A model generated the notes under the pieces. That model did not search any database. It was not told the DNA's origin and was given only the letters and a program-made list of their open reading frames with translations. Below are positions 46,384-56,590 of a stretch of DNA of 64,000 nt, piece after piece; the first letter of the stretch is position 1, and each line of letters opens with the position of its first letter. The stretch comes from Pseudovirgaria hyperparasitica (lineage: Eukaryota; Ascomycota; Dothideomycetes; Acrospermales; Acrospermaceae): contig NW_022985562.1 of assembly GCF_010093815.1 (NCBI RefSeq), forward strand, positions 372,001 through 436,000, given 5' to 3'. The translations under genes were made by a program, and so were the position numbers.

Positions 46384-47373
46384 GGTGGATGCTTGAGTGT
46401 TGGACTGAACGCGAGTATTCGTGCTTCGATAGAGCGGTTGCGGTCGTTGCTAGCTGGAATATGCTAAGGCTTTTGATAATTCAATTCACTCGTGGTGAAT
46501 ACTTGCGCTTTATACGGTTGTTAAACTATTTAACGTAAGCAATTTGTCGTACACTGGTCCCACAGTGATCATTTTTCGTCGAGTAAAATTTACTCTAACC
46601 AGTCCCAACGTGGTGCTGAGATGTCATGCGAACATTAAAGGACACCTGTAATGCACGCTTATCTGAGATACTTGGAGCACCATTTCTTCTTCACAAGAAA
46701 ATGTGACTTTGTGTCAGGTTTCTTGGGTTGGTGACCTCTCACCCAAATGATAGTGTGTGTACACAGGTCTACGTGGCGATGGACATGATCAGTCCTCGTC
46801 AGTCGCCGGTCTAAATGAGCCACAGGATATCTTACTTCAGGTTACGTTGGAAAGTATACTTCTCTCCTGTGATCCCTGAGATTCAATAGTCGCTCCTTTG
46901 GTCTATCAAGGCTAAGCCCCGGATAGGGTCAACCGTTTCATTACGATAGCAGGATCTGTCATTGGAGAGGTAGGAGTCTTAGAATTGAGGAGTAGACTCG
47001 ATTTAGGGCGGTCGAATACCATTGGTCTTTCTCACGTCAAGTTATGGCGACGCTCGACGCAATGCAGAGACGACATGTGCGCCAAGATTGATACACGTAA
47101 ACCTGATGTTATGCTTCTCGTTGCCATTAAATAAAGCCATTCTGGCTCGACGTCATGGGGATAGAGTAGCCGTAACCATGACCAATCTTTTTCTTTCGAG
47201 TGACATCCTGAAACCGCTAGATACTGTTTTGAATGACACGATTGTAGTACTGTACTACGTGACAATCCCGTGAAAGCCGAATCCCAGGGAACGATGGGTA
47301 CCTGTGGTATGAGAACATGGGAAGACGCTACAGAAATTTGACTTATGGGCACATTAAAACACTAGGAGCTGCT
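46384..47373. other. Intergenic, Bys1-like gene promoter and DCAF4-like 3' side
   Basis: About 990 bases with no recognised gene. Confidence 0.45.
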
Positions 47374-48810
47374 TCAGACATGCCATGCAAACTTGGTGAG
47401 AGAGCACCCTGTGGCAGCCCATATCTCGGTATTTCCATTTTCATCGTGCCATCTTACGGCTGGTAGCTGCTTGACCCCCGTGTCAAATACCCGGAGCTTC
47501 TGACCAGTCTTCATGGACCATATTAGGAGCTTTCCGTCGCCATTTCCAGCAGCTACCACATCAAGTTCCTTACGTGTTGCCAAGCCCGTGCAAGGCCACT
47601 GGTTGTTCTCGTAGCCTTCAAATTCTACGGCTGATTTCGTAGCTTCAGGTCGTTTACCTCTGGAGGATTCAGAGCGACATGCGCTACGAACGTCGTATAA
47701 GCATAGTGAACCACCTAGCCCGGCGGCCACCAAGCGATATGGATCGTCGCCGGACTCCATCGCCGCGATGCCTCTGCTAGTCACTATCGACAACGAGGTA
47801 TCTGCGGATGTACGCGTGTCGTAGAGATTGATGACACCATTTCGTGTCGCTAGCGCGAGTATGTTCTGATCACACCACATAAGATTCACAATCTCTTTTG
47901 TATCTGGGTGATTCATGTGTATGTAGTCTTCATTATGCCTTCGCAATATTCGGAGACCGCGCGAGGTTGCAAGAGCCAACATTGGGGCATCGTCTGATGG
48001 GCAGAAAACACCTTTCCAAAGGGTGGTATCTCGGACCTCGTAGTGTATTGCCAAAGTACTTTGTGGGAGGTTTGAGAAGGCACAATTGGCGAACCGGTCA
48101 ATGGTCAGCTGCGCGTGAGTATCATCCTTGTGGCTGACAGCTGACATGAACCCTGAGCCTGCGTGATAATCCAGGTGTGATACATCATATCCGGCAGTGA
48201 GAAAAGTTGATTGCTCAACGCTTTTGCGCTCCCGCTGCACGATCTTTGGTGTTCTGGAGCACCTGCCGTCCTCGTTCATCCACACGATGTCATCAGCTTG
48301 CGAGAAGTGAAGACCTCTACTGTCAAGAGCCTTCACTACTATGCCATGTTCAGTCATATTGAAAAAGTCGCGGATAGTGTGAGCAGCTCCGGTCGTTGTG
48401 AATTTCTCTAATCCTAAGGCGAAGACCGAGCGATACGAGTAAGTTCGGCTGCGTGCATTGGTAAACCCGTAGTTCAGCTGAGATACATGGCCTGAAATGG
48501 TGGAGAGCATAGCCTCTGGTCTCTGAATCCGTTCTTGCTGTAGTCTCGATGCTTTGGTATCCTCGCGCTTTCGCTTCTGCTCGAAGTCAGTCTGGTCGCT
48601 ATGGAACATTGGATGTTGACAGTACCAATCGTAGTCGCTCTCCTGCTAGTACAGAACCTTTCGAATATTTGTCGTATTTCGGGACGAGATGATTCTGCTC
48701 GATCTTGAAGTACTTCTTCTTTTCCTCATCTTGATATTTTAGTGGCGAGTCCAAGTGCGCACCCACGACAACTTACCATAGTAATATCCTGGGAGATCAA
48801 CCGCCGACAT
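47374..48810 (-). CDS. WD40 protein, DCAF4/WDR21-like
   Basis: Modelled on the minus strand as 48810-48777, 48729-48653 and 48591-47374, giving about 442 aa. The N-terminus spliced over a GTAAGT intron reads MSAVDLPGYYYDEEKKKYFK, the LPGxYYDxxxxxYFKI block typical of DCAF4-like proteins. A basic stretch (KRKREDTKASRLQQERIQR) follows. The rest has weak WD40 repeats, with clear ones at LALATRNGVINLYDTR, LVAAGLGGSLCLYDVRS and VVAAGNGDGKLLIWSMKTG. Such proteins act as substrate receptors for the CUL4-DDB1 ubiquitin ligase in animals; the fungal role is not established. The exon 2 to 3 junction is uncertain: the two parts are in different frames, and the intron chosen (48652-48592, GT...CAG) is the best fit, not the only one. 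If exons 1 and 2 are not used, translation could start at ATG 48609. Confidence 0.75.
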
Positions 48811-49758
48811 CGCAGTCAGAATGAGCCAATAGCTTAGAAGAACTGTCCATACGCCCGTGGTTTATGACCTTTATGACTTTGCCGTAGCAAAGAAATTGCT
48901 GTTACTGGTCCAGCGTCGATGAAACGGTTGAGTGATCTGGACTTTTCTCGGCCAAGGAGAGCCTCACATCCGCGGATCACCTAAAATCTTCTCGAAACAC
49001 TGTTGTAAGCTATCGCCATTTGGTCTATCTGACGTGGGCTGGATACAAAGTCTGAACTACGAATGCCTATTCACGTGAGGTCGCGTTTAAGATGAAGTTT
49101 TGGTGTGGCGCATGTGTGAGGCTGAGGCTGTTACTTATGTAGAAGCTTGGGCCCTCAGTGGGTTCGGCGGCCCGGAGGATCAGCCCTGAATGACTTCACC
49201 GACGTTTGCTGTTTGACTCAAGGCAATATATGCATTCGATGTGCCCAGCTTTGAATCGACGCACGCAATTGTTGCAGACACCATAAATGAATGCCCACGA
49301 CGCGTCTTTTACTGCGTACTAGGCTGTGTAGACACTGCAAACGGCAGCAACCTATCATTGCAACGTGACATCATGCTGCATGAGATAATCTCGTTCGCGA
49401 CGCGTTCGGACAGCTTCCTTGTTTCACGTCCTTCACTTTGGACACGCTTGACTGGTAGTGGTTGGCCAAGCACCTGTGACGCACTTGCCGCACATACCTC
49501 TACCCGCCACTACTAAGGATATTTTTCCGTTGCTATTGTTCTCTTTCACCGTTAATTGTTTGTGAAATCTCTTGTCCGTATTCCCATCAACTTGCTCCCT
49601 CCTGCTTGCCTTTGATACCTACGTCTCTTCACGATACTCAACGCCTAGTCGTTTAGCTATCATTTTCCATTCTCCCACTATACATTCAAATTTTGATCTG
49701 GATCTCCGCCCGAAACCACGTCAAAGCTGCACAGAGATCGTATTCCGTCCTCACCAGT
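48811..49758. other. Divergent promoter region, DCAF4-like and coiled-coil genes
   Basis: About 950 bases between divergent starts; the last 200 bases are CT-rich leader. No gene recognised. Confidence 0.45.
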
Positions 49759-52700
49759 ATGCCTCAGAAGACTGCAAAGGCCTCAAAGGCCTCCAAATCG
49801 GTCGCACAACACTCAAAATCGCACACAAAATCACACAAACGCTCAGCTAGCGTCGCTTCTATCAACGAGCCCAGAGACGACTCTCCTTCCAACGATGTAA
49901 CTCATCTTTCTCCTCAAAAGCGGCGTAGACATTCACAACGTACCTCTACCGTTGGTAATGCGCATTCCTCTGAGAACCCTGCCTCCGATGCCGTTGTCGA
50001 TGACCAGTCTCGATGTGGTCGTATGTCTGAGCCCAGGGTCGTCATTGAGACCACTCCACTATCTTCCATACAAGTCGACCGCCGGCGAACCCTGTCACCT
50101 GGTCTGCTGAGTAGCGTGAAGCAGAACGGTAATGAAATACAGGTTCAATTCTCCCCACTCAAAGGCATGTACGGCCCTGATGCTCGAACCCGCCGTCGTC
50201 TCGCTCGGAATCATATTAGTGAAGAGATGAACGCTATCGAAGAGCATACGAAAGCGGATTCCAAGTTGAAGCAAGATATGCGAGAACTTAGACAACAGCT
50301 CGAGTTACAGGACAAAGAGATTGCACAACTAAAGCTCGATCACGAAGTGGAACGCCTGAGTTCCATTGGTTCTTGCGAGCCTGAGCATGCCGAACCTATG
50401 AGGCAAAAGGCTGACTCTCTGAGACAGCAGCTCGAAGACCTCAAGGAGGCCCATCCCCACATAGACATTGATGCAGAAGATGTGCCCAATGCTGACGACG
50501 TGCGGTCTGAAGTGGATGACATGGACTACGAAAACGATCTAGCCGCTGAAGGCATGGACTTCGATGAAGTCGAGGATTATGAAGTCGAGGATGAGAACAA
50601 CATGGAAACTCTGGTCGGGTCAGACCCTCCACAGATGGAGTCAACCAAAGCCAGGGGAACTCGCACTACCCAGAGTACCACCAAAACCGTCTTGAAAACT
50701 TCGACAGTCAATGCAGACGTCCATGTCCGGAAGAAGCTCTTGGACCCGATGAGAGAAGTTGAACTGAAAGAGTATGAAGACCGCATCACTGAGCTGTATC
50801 AAGCTTCAGCTGAGAAAGAGGCACGCCTGGAAAATCTGATGATACAGTTGAGAGCTCTGGGATTTTCACATGGAGACCCTGAGGAGGTTGAGGTCGCGAT
50901 TCGCTCAGCCTTCCGCGATGCCCGATCCACGTTCAACGACGTCTTCCCAGATGACAATACGATCAATCTTGAGAACGGTGAATTCCTAGCAGCTATTGTA
51001 CAGAGATTGGAAAATTCCGAGGCCCAGAATCACAGATTCACAACACGTGTGAAGCAGACAATGGCAGAGATAGAGGCTCTCACAGCAAGCAACGACAATC
51101 TTGTAGCCAAGTATCAAGACCTAGAAGCTCGGAAGAAAGCTTTGGAGAAGAAGTGGCATGATGCAGATATCGATGCCGAGCAGAAGTCGAAGGAAATTCT
51201 TGAACTCGAAGACTCGAACGAGGCTTTGGAAGAGTTGTTGGCGGATCGGGATGCCGACAGCCAGGCTAAAGATGAAGCAATAGAAAAGCTTAAGAGTGAG
51301 ATAGAAGGACACGAGCAAACCATCGCTAGGCACATAGAGGTTCAGAGTCGACTGTTCGAGGAGCGGAAGAAGCTGGATCAGGACTTCCTACAACTTCAGA
51401 ACATGCTGAATGACATGTGTCAGAAGTTTGAGATTTCAGAGCAACATTTCAAGGTTGAAAAGGAGAAGAGACAAGCCGTTGAATGTGAGGCTGACGAGAA
51501 GCAAACGACTATCACGCATCTAGAGCGCCATCTCGAGCATGCGATGGAAAATCGTGAAAAGCTTCAATCTGAGGTCGCTTCGCTCAGTACACAGAATAGG
51601 AGTACCCGAGATCAGCTCAGTGCGACAAGTGAGGAACTGAATGACCAAAAAAACTTAACAGACACTTTGGAGGAGCGAGTAGCAGACGCCAACGACAAAA
51701 TCCAGGATCTTGAAACCAATCTTCATGAGCTTCGCCAACAGCTATCTACTCAGCAAAAGCAACGCGAAGTCGCCGAAGCAGACGTAGAGTCTCGTGATGA
51801 GACCATCGTCAGTCTCGGTGACAAGCTTTCGGCCGTTGGTAAAGAAGCCCAGGATCTTAGGAATAAGCTATGGGCGAAACAGAACCAGGTCGAAGAGTCC
51901 ATTCGGAACGCTACCGAGCGCGAGGCGCAGTATCAAAATGATATGGAAGTCGAGATTGAGCGTCGTGAAACGGCCGAGGCGCATTCCACAGATCTTGAGA
52001 CCACTATCGAAACTCTGCATCAAAGTATTGTGGATATTACTGTCGCCAAAGGCGCACTAGAATCGGAGATGAATGAGATTATGACTGCTCAGGCATCTCG
52101 CATTGACACATTGGAGACTGATCTAAATGCTTCCCGCGACCAGCATACAATACTCTCGGAGGAGTCCAAAGTACAAATTGCCACTCTTGAAGGCCAGGTT
52201 CAAGCTCTTGATCGTACTATCTCGACGTACGAGGCCAGCATTGATAGTCTCCAGACTAATGTTGAATTGGCAGAAACAGCACACCAACAAGAGATCGACC
52301 AAAAAGATGCTGATATCACCCAGCTTCATACTGTCCTCGATGCTGCAAAAGACGCGAACGCGGCTCTTCGTCGGGAGAACAATGTACTCGCGATGGACCT
52401 CGACAAGTCCGAGAAAGAACTCAACGACTTCCAGGCCTTGCACACGAAGGAGGCCATTCAATGGAGAGAAGATCTTGAGCTTCAGGAGGAGAAGTTCGAA
52501 CAGCTTTCGCGGACCGCGTCCGCCAAGAATGAGCAGATACAAAGTCTAACAAACACAAACACAATATTGCAAGAGAAGAACAGTGCACTCATAGAGAAGC
52601 TCCGGGCCGCCAAAGCTGCTTATCTTGATCAGAGTAATGAAGCGAACAGCACTATCGAAGCCCAAGAACGCGAGATGCGTAACGCTGTGTCCCGATTCGA

Positions 52701-52992
52701 ATCTCGAAAGACGACTTATCAGGAGCAGGCCTCGGCTCAGCGCGCTGTTGATATGAAATTGTTCGACACTGATGATGTCTATGTAACATATCTTGCCACG
52801 CCAAGCAGTACTCAGGACCTGCACATCAAAACATTTTCGGACGAAGAAGTGCCTGCCGTGAAGAGCAAGAACATGAAGAAGTCGAAGAAGATGAAAAGCC
52901 TCAAGTCTCGAAGCGCTTATCGGGATTCTGGATTCGGTGCAGCAAGCAGTGAGATTGATGAAGTCAACGATGTAGGAGTGACAGCTGTTTGA
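49759..52992 (+). CDS. Large coiled-coil protein, unrecognised
   Basis: One uninterrupted frame of 1077 aa from ATG 49759; the open frame reaches back to 49693 but only through a TTG. Residues 1-65 are basic and Ser/Lys-rich (SHTKSHKRSASVAS, SPQKRRRHSQR), probably a nuclear signal with phosphorylation sites. Residues about 95-150 hold PLSSIQVDRRRTLSPGLLSS and VQFSPLKGMYGPDARTRRRL, which look like conserved short motifs. Residues about 235-290 are strongly acidic. Residues 320-395 (REVELKEYEDRITELYQ, ALGFSHGDPEEVEVAIRSAF) precede a very long heptad coiled coil to about residue 990. A Lys-rich tail (KNMKKSKKMKSLKSR) and SAYRDSGFGAAS end it. The shape suggests a structural or spindle/nuclear scaffold, but no family is recognised. 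Confidence 0.85.
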   Translation: MPQKTAKASKASKSVAQHSKSHTKSHKRSASVASINEPRDDSPSNDVTHLSPQKRRRHSQRTSTVGNAHSSENPASDAVVDDQSRCGRMSEPRVVIETTPLSSIQVDRRRTLSPGLLSSVKQNGNEIQVQFSPLKGMYGPDARTRRRLARNHISEEMNAIEEHTKADSKLKQDMRELRQQLELQDKEIAQLKLDHEVERLSSIGSCEPEHAEPMRQKADSLRQQLEDLKEAHPHIDIDAEDVPNADDVRSEVDDMDYENDLAAEGMDFDEVEDYEVEDENNMETLVGSDPPQMESTKARGTRTTQSTTKTVLKTSTVNADVHVRKKLLDPMREVELKEYEDRITELYQASAEKEARLENLMIQLRALGFSHGDPEEVEVAIRSAFRDARSTFNDVFPDDNTINLENGEFLAAIVQRLENSEAQNHRFTTRVKQTMAEIEALTASNDNLVAKYQDLEARKKALEKKWHDADIDAEQKSKEILELEDSNEALEELLADRDADSQAKDEAIEKLKSEIEGHEQTIARHIEVQSRLFEERKKLDQDFLQLQNMLNDMCQKFEISEQHFKVEKEKRQAVECEADEKQTTITHLERHLEHAMENREKLQSEVASLSTQNRSTRDQLSATSEELNDQKNLTDTLEERVADANDKIQDLETNLHELRQQLSTQQKQREVAEADVESRDETIVSLGDKLSAVGKEAQDLRNKLWAKQNQVEESIRNATEREAQYQNDMEVEIERRETAEAHSTDLETTIETLHQSIVDITVAKGALESEMNEIMTAQASRIDTLETDLNASRDQHTILSEESKVQIATLEGQVQALDRTISTYEASIDSLQTNVELAETAHQQEIDQKDADITQLHTVLDAAKDANAALRRENNVLAMDLDKSEKELNDFQALHTKEAIQWREDLELQEEKFEQLSRTASAKNEQIQSLTNTNTILQEKNSALIEKLRAAKAAYLDQSNEANSTIEAQEREMRNAVSRFESRKTTYQEQASAQRAVDMKLFDTDDVYVTYLATPSSTQDLHIKTFSDEEVPAVKSKNMKKSKKMKSLKSRSAYRDSGFGAASSEIDEVNDVGVTAV

Positions 52993-53322
52993 GCTGTACT
53001 AGGTACTTGAGAACATTGTTTCGAGAAGTGCATCGGATGCTGATCTTTTTGTCTATCCATATCTCCTTTGTTGGGAGCAAGGCCTTGCGAGCCTGCTTTA
53101 TTGTGGTGAAGGATCACGACTTCCATTTCGGACAGCCAGTCGTAAGACATATCAATTCTAGCGTTGATTTCATGCATCGTTATACGCATCGAGCGTGGTA
53201 CTGGGTGATATGGCATAGCTACGAATATATCTGAATACACTTCCAACTCTCCTAAATTTCTGTTTCCCTTGATGCATATACAGCTTCGACCTACCCGAAC
53301 ACTCCGCTGGTGATCATGCTAG
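52993..53322. other. Convergent 3' region, coiled-coil gene and FKBP
   Basis: 330 bases between two stops; nothing recognised. Confidence 0.45.
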
Positions 53323-53721
53323 CTACAATTCATCCTTTTTGGGGGTCACGTCCATTAATTCAGTCTCAAAGATCAACACACTGTTTGCTGGAATAGGACC
53401 CACACCTCTCTCACCATACGCCCACTCGGGCTGTATCGTCAATTTGCGCTTCTCGCCCACACACATGTCAAGCAGACCCTGGTCCCATCCCTTGATAACC
53501 TGGCCACTGCCGACGTTGAATGAGAGAGGGGTTCCGCGATTGTAGCTTGCGTCGAACTCGCTGCCGTCGGCTTCAAGAGTCCCACGGTAGTGCACAGAGA
53601 CTTTGTCGCCAGTTTGAGTCTTGCGTTCGCAGGTGGCCGGTGAAGTGACCTCAATATTGAGGGGCTTATCGAGGGCTAGGGCGAGAATTGGAAGGGCAAG
53701 TATTGAGACGAGGGAGCGCAT
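53323..53721 (-). CDS. ER-lumenal FKBP-type peptidyl-prolyl isomerase
   Basis: Single exon, 132 aa, minus strand. A signal peptide (MRSLVSILALPILALALDKP) leads into an FKBP domain: GDKVSVHYRGTLEADGSEFD, SYNRGTPLSFNVGSGQVIKG, WDQGLLDMCVGEKRKLTIQP, AYGERGVGPIPANSVLIFET. The FK506-site residues (Tyr of VHYRG, Asp of FDAS, Val-Ile of GQVIKGW, Trp, Tyr of AYGE, Phe of IFETEL) are all present. The protein ends KKDEL, a textbook ER retrieval signal. It therefore acts as a proline isomerase in the ER lumen, like FKBP13/Fkb2. ATG 53721 was chosen because it starts the signal peptide; the frame is open further upstream. Confidence 0.95.
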   Translation of the reverse strand: MRSLVSILALPILALALDKPLNIEVTSPATCERKTQTGDKVSVHYRGTLEADGSEFDASYNRGTPLSFNVGSGQVIKGWDQGLLDMCVGEKRKLTIQPEWAYGERGVGPIPANSVLIFETELMDVTPKKDEL

Positions 53722-54217
53722 GTTTGGATTATTTGTTGCGAGACTCGGGACTGGGTAGTGTTCGTTATTTTGCTGCGAGAGGCGGTTGCTATATTTTAAT
53801 GAGTCAGAATGATTGCTTTTCAGAGCATAATTGTTTTGTGGGTTTTTGTAGGACAATTAGAGTACTTACATGCTCAGTTTAGTAGGTAATGCAATGTTAC
53901 TGACGTATGCAAGAGGGAAGTTTGGAGAGGCGACGTTGCTTTTGGTGATGCTTTGACCGTTGGCGCTAGTATTTTCAGAGAACAGCCGAAGAAGCCCAAG
54001 GTTCAGTGAAATCTTGGCGCAATGAAATCCAGCATAACGCACCCTGAGATAGTAGAATCTACACATCAATTATAATTCATTTCTAAGCTTTACATCTATA
54101 TAAATGATATACGTTACTAGCTCAAACTTCAATATTCGTATGTTCCATATAAAAGATTTTATTCTTTTAAGAATCACGTATAATTCCTACGGAATCATAA
54201 AAAGATACAACGTTTTG
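53722..54217. other. FKBP promoter and left flank of the Helitron
   Basis: The first part is the FKBP upstream region. From about 54060 the sequence turns AT-rich. No gene recognised. Confidence 0.4.
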
Positions 54218-55147
54218 TCTAGCGCCCGCTAGCGCCCTCACCAAAACCACGACGAAAAAACCACCTTTTGCGATATATTAAATTAACTAGGGCCTAATTC
54301 AAAAATCTGGTCCCCAGTTTTATAGCCCTGCCTGCGACGAGTATTTTCATATACTTTTTACCCTCTGTAGGGCTATACTCACGGACGAGATAGGTTTACA
54401 AGCCTCTGGTGTCGCGTTTGGTGGCAGGTTTAAGAGTTGAAAATTCGTATGTCTTGGCGTGGAGTATTAATCTTCCGGCGTGCCTAAGGCCCTTTTTTTT
54501 TTCTCTCTTCTATCCTCTTCCCCTATTCTCTTCCTCTATATATCTACTATGCCGCCGTAAATAAAGAGAAAGAATATAAATATTTAAAAGTTACAGTAAT
54601 ATGTATTACCATCTCTACCAGCCTCCTTACAAAGTACCAGCTCTACGATAGACTAGGATACTCTACACCAATTTCTACTTATATCCTCCCAAGTCCCTTT
54701 ATTACGGCAGCATTCACGCTAACTTCTTCCCTCTAGTCCTCTATAACATCGAACTATTATCCCCTTTACACCCCGTCCTCCGCGATAGTCGTATCTTAAG
54801 AGCCAGAGCCGCTAACGTCGTCGCCGACTCCATAATGCCTTCTAATTATCACCCTACCACATCGCAAGTAATCCAAATACCCCCTAAACAACCCTATACC
54901 ACGCTAATAGCCTTCTATATATACTACGGCGCACTCTCTTTGGCGTACACCTAGCTAGACCTTAATCTATTTAAAAGCCAATTTAATTCAATCTGCGACA
55001 GTCCCGGATAATAGGTAGTTCTATAGGTAGATTAGTAAGTATTACGATAGATGAATACCCACTAGACGACGTGTTTAGAACTCCTTCTATACCATAGTTA
55101 GGACTAACGCTCGCCCTACGATAGCCACCTTTAGTCGTAGAGGAAGA

Positions 55148-55455
55148 CTCCTCTCTAGACCCCCTATAGTAGACACCACGAAGTCGTTCGCGTAGAGAGA
55201 GTCGAATCGTCGTAATGTAGGAATCGCCGTCTCGACGACGGATACCGCCTATCCCTTACCAGCAGTCGCGTTATGACCAGGACTCTTCCTTAGATGCTCT
55301 CTAGTAAACACTATAAAGTCGTTCCCAGGTAGAGTATATCGTAAGACTAGCGTCGCCGTCTTAGCAACGTGTACTTCGTACCCTACGCCAACGGTTACGT
55401 CGTAATTAGGAGTCTTCCTTAGACTCCCTCTAGCAGATACCGTAACCTCAATCCT
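55148..55455 (+). repeat. Degenerate tandem repeat, about 132 bp, three copies (last partial)
   Basis: Copies begin near 55148, 55279 and 55412, sharing the pattern CTCTTCCTTAGA-CTCTCTAG-AGACAC/AAACAC/AGATAC and AAAGTCGTTCCCAGG. They lie inside the RepHel N-terminal coding region and would encode a 44-residue repeat (around SSLDSLQQ-P). Confidence 0.6.
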
Positions 55456-56504
55456 AGGTATACCAAATGCCTATGCGTTAGCGTCGCGAAGTGGTGAATA
55501 ATCGAGTACTATACTATACGACAGGTACCTACTACTATAAACCTAGGCCAGCTACCCTATGCGCCCGTATCACCCACCCTATCACAAGTGACTTTCGGTA
55601 TATTCTCTGCCGTCCAAGTACGTCGTGTAGGTTCTGTGATGCCTCCTTCTAGCGTGAAGAGGTTCCAGCGACGAGGGTAAATGGGGAGATTCGGATGCCT
55701 TGCTACGGCAATGGTAAAGTATAGATCCTAGTACTACCTGAATATCCCCCCGTCTTACGCGAGCTTCTCTTATAGACACGATAGACTCGGAATAGTACTA
55801 CTGTTTAGGACTACACGATAGAGAAGTTCCGATAGAGTATACGACACTATAACCAGTTAGTGTCATTTATTTCTACGAAGATCAACATTAAGAATGGCGT
55901 ACTACAGGATGCTCTCCTAAGGAATAGCTATTAAGGCGTGTATACTCTGGTCGCAAAGGGTGAGCTTCTCCATTTTATAAGTAACCTACGACTAGACCAC
56001 GACGACCCGAAGTATGCATAGCTATATATCTACGATAACCAGACTGAGCAGGGTAGGCTACGTCGTGCTGCGTTTTAGAATCTCCACGACGATATTTTAC
56101 GACGTATTAAGGAGGTTCTCTACCGTATAAATCCGTTTATCTAGACATTTCGTATAAATGCGTAAACACTACGCGACCAGCCTGCCCTTAGTCTTAGTAT
56201 TAGTATTATTAAAGACCACGACCACGACCTAAGGAGATGGAATACACTAAACTGCGACGAGATTATAGGACTCCTCCTAGTTGGGCCGTAGGGTGAGCCA
56301 GTTGCGGAGTAGCGTGATGTTATGCTCCGATACATAGATGGTACTCTACGCCAGATAAGTGACCTCCATGCGATATATCTCCTAATACGCTTTCTACTAC
56401 TCTTTCCGCATGGGTCGCTAGGGTAGAACTAGAACTACCCTGCGCACTAGAATCCCTATTATCCTCGAGGCGCAGGCCGCCGTAAGTAGGCTATAGCTAT
56501 TCTA

Positions 56505-56590
56505 GAGAGAGGTCGTGGTCGAGGTCGTGGTTAAGGTCGTGGTCGTGGTCGTGGTAATCGTAGTCGTGGTCGTGGTAGTCGTGCTATCGA
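56505..56590 (+). repeat. GGTCGT simple repeat (Arg-Gly run)
   Basis: A run of GGTCGTGGTCGAGG-like units, coding for Arg-Gly repeats in the RepHel frame, between the Rep N-terminal part and the Rep domain. Confidence 0.65.

Noticed and set aside
51114-51335. Ser-rich frames opposite the coiled-coil gene
   Set aside because: Shadows of Glu/Lys/Leu-rich coiled-coil codons.
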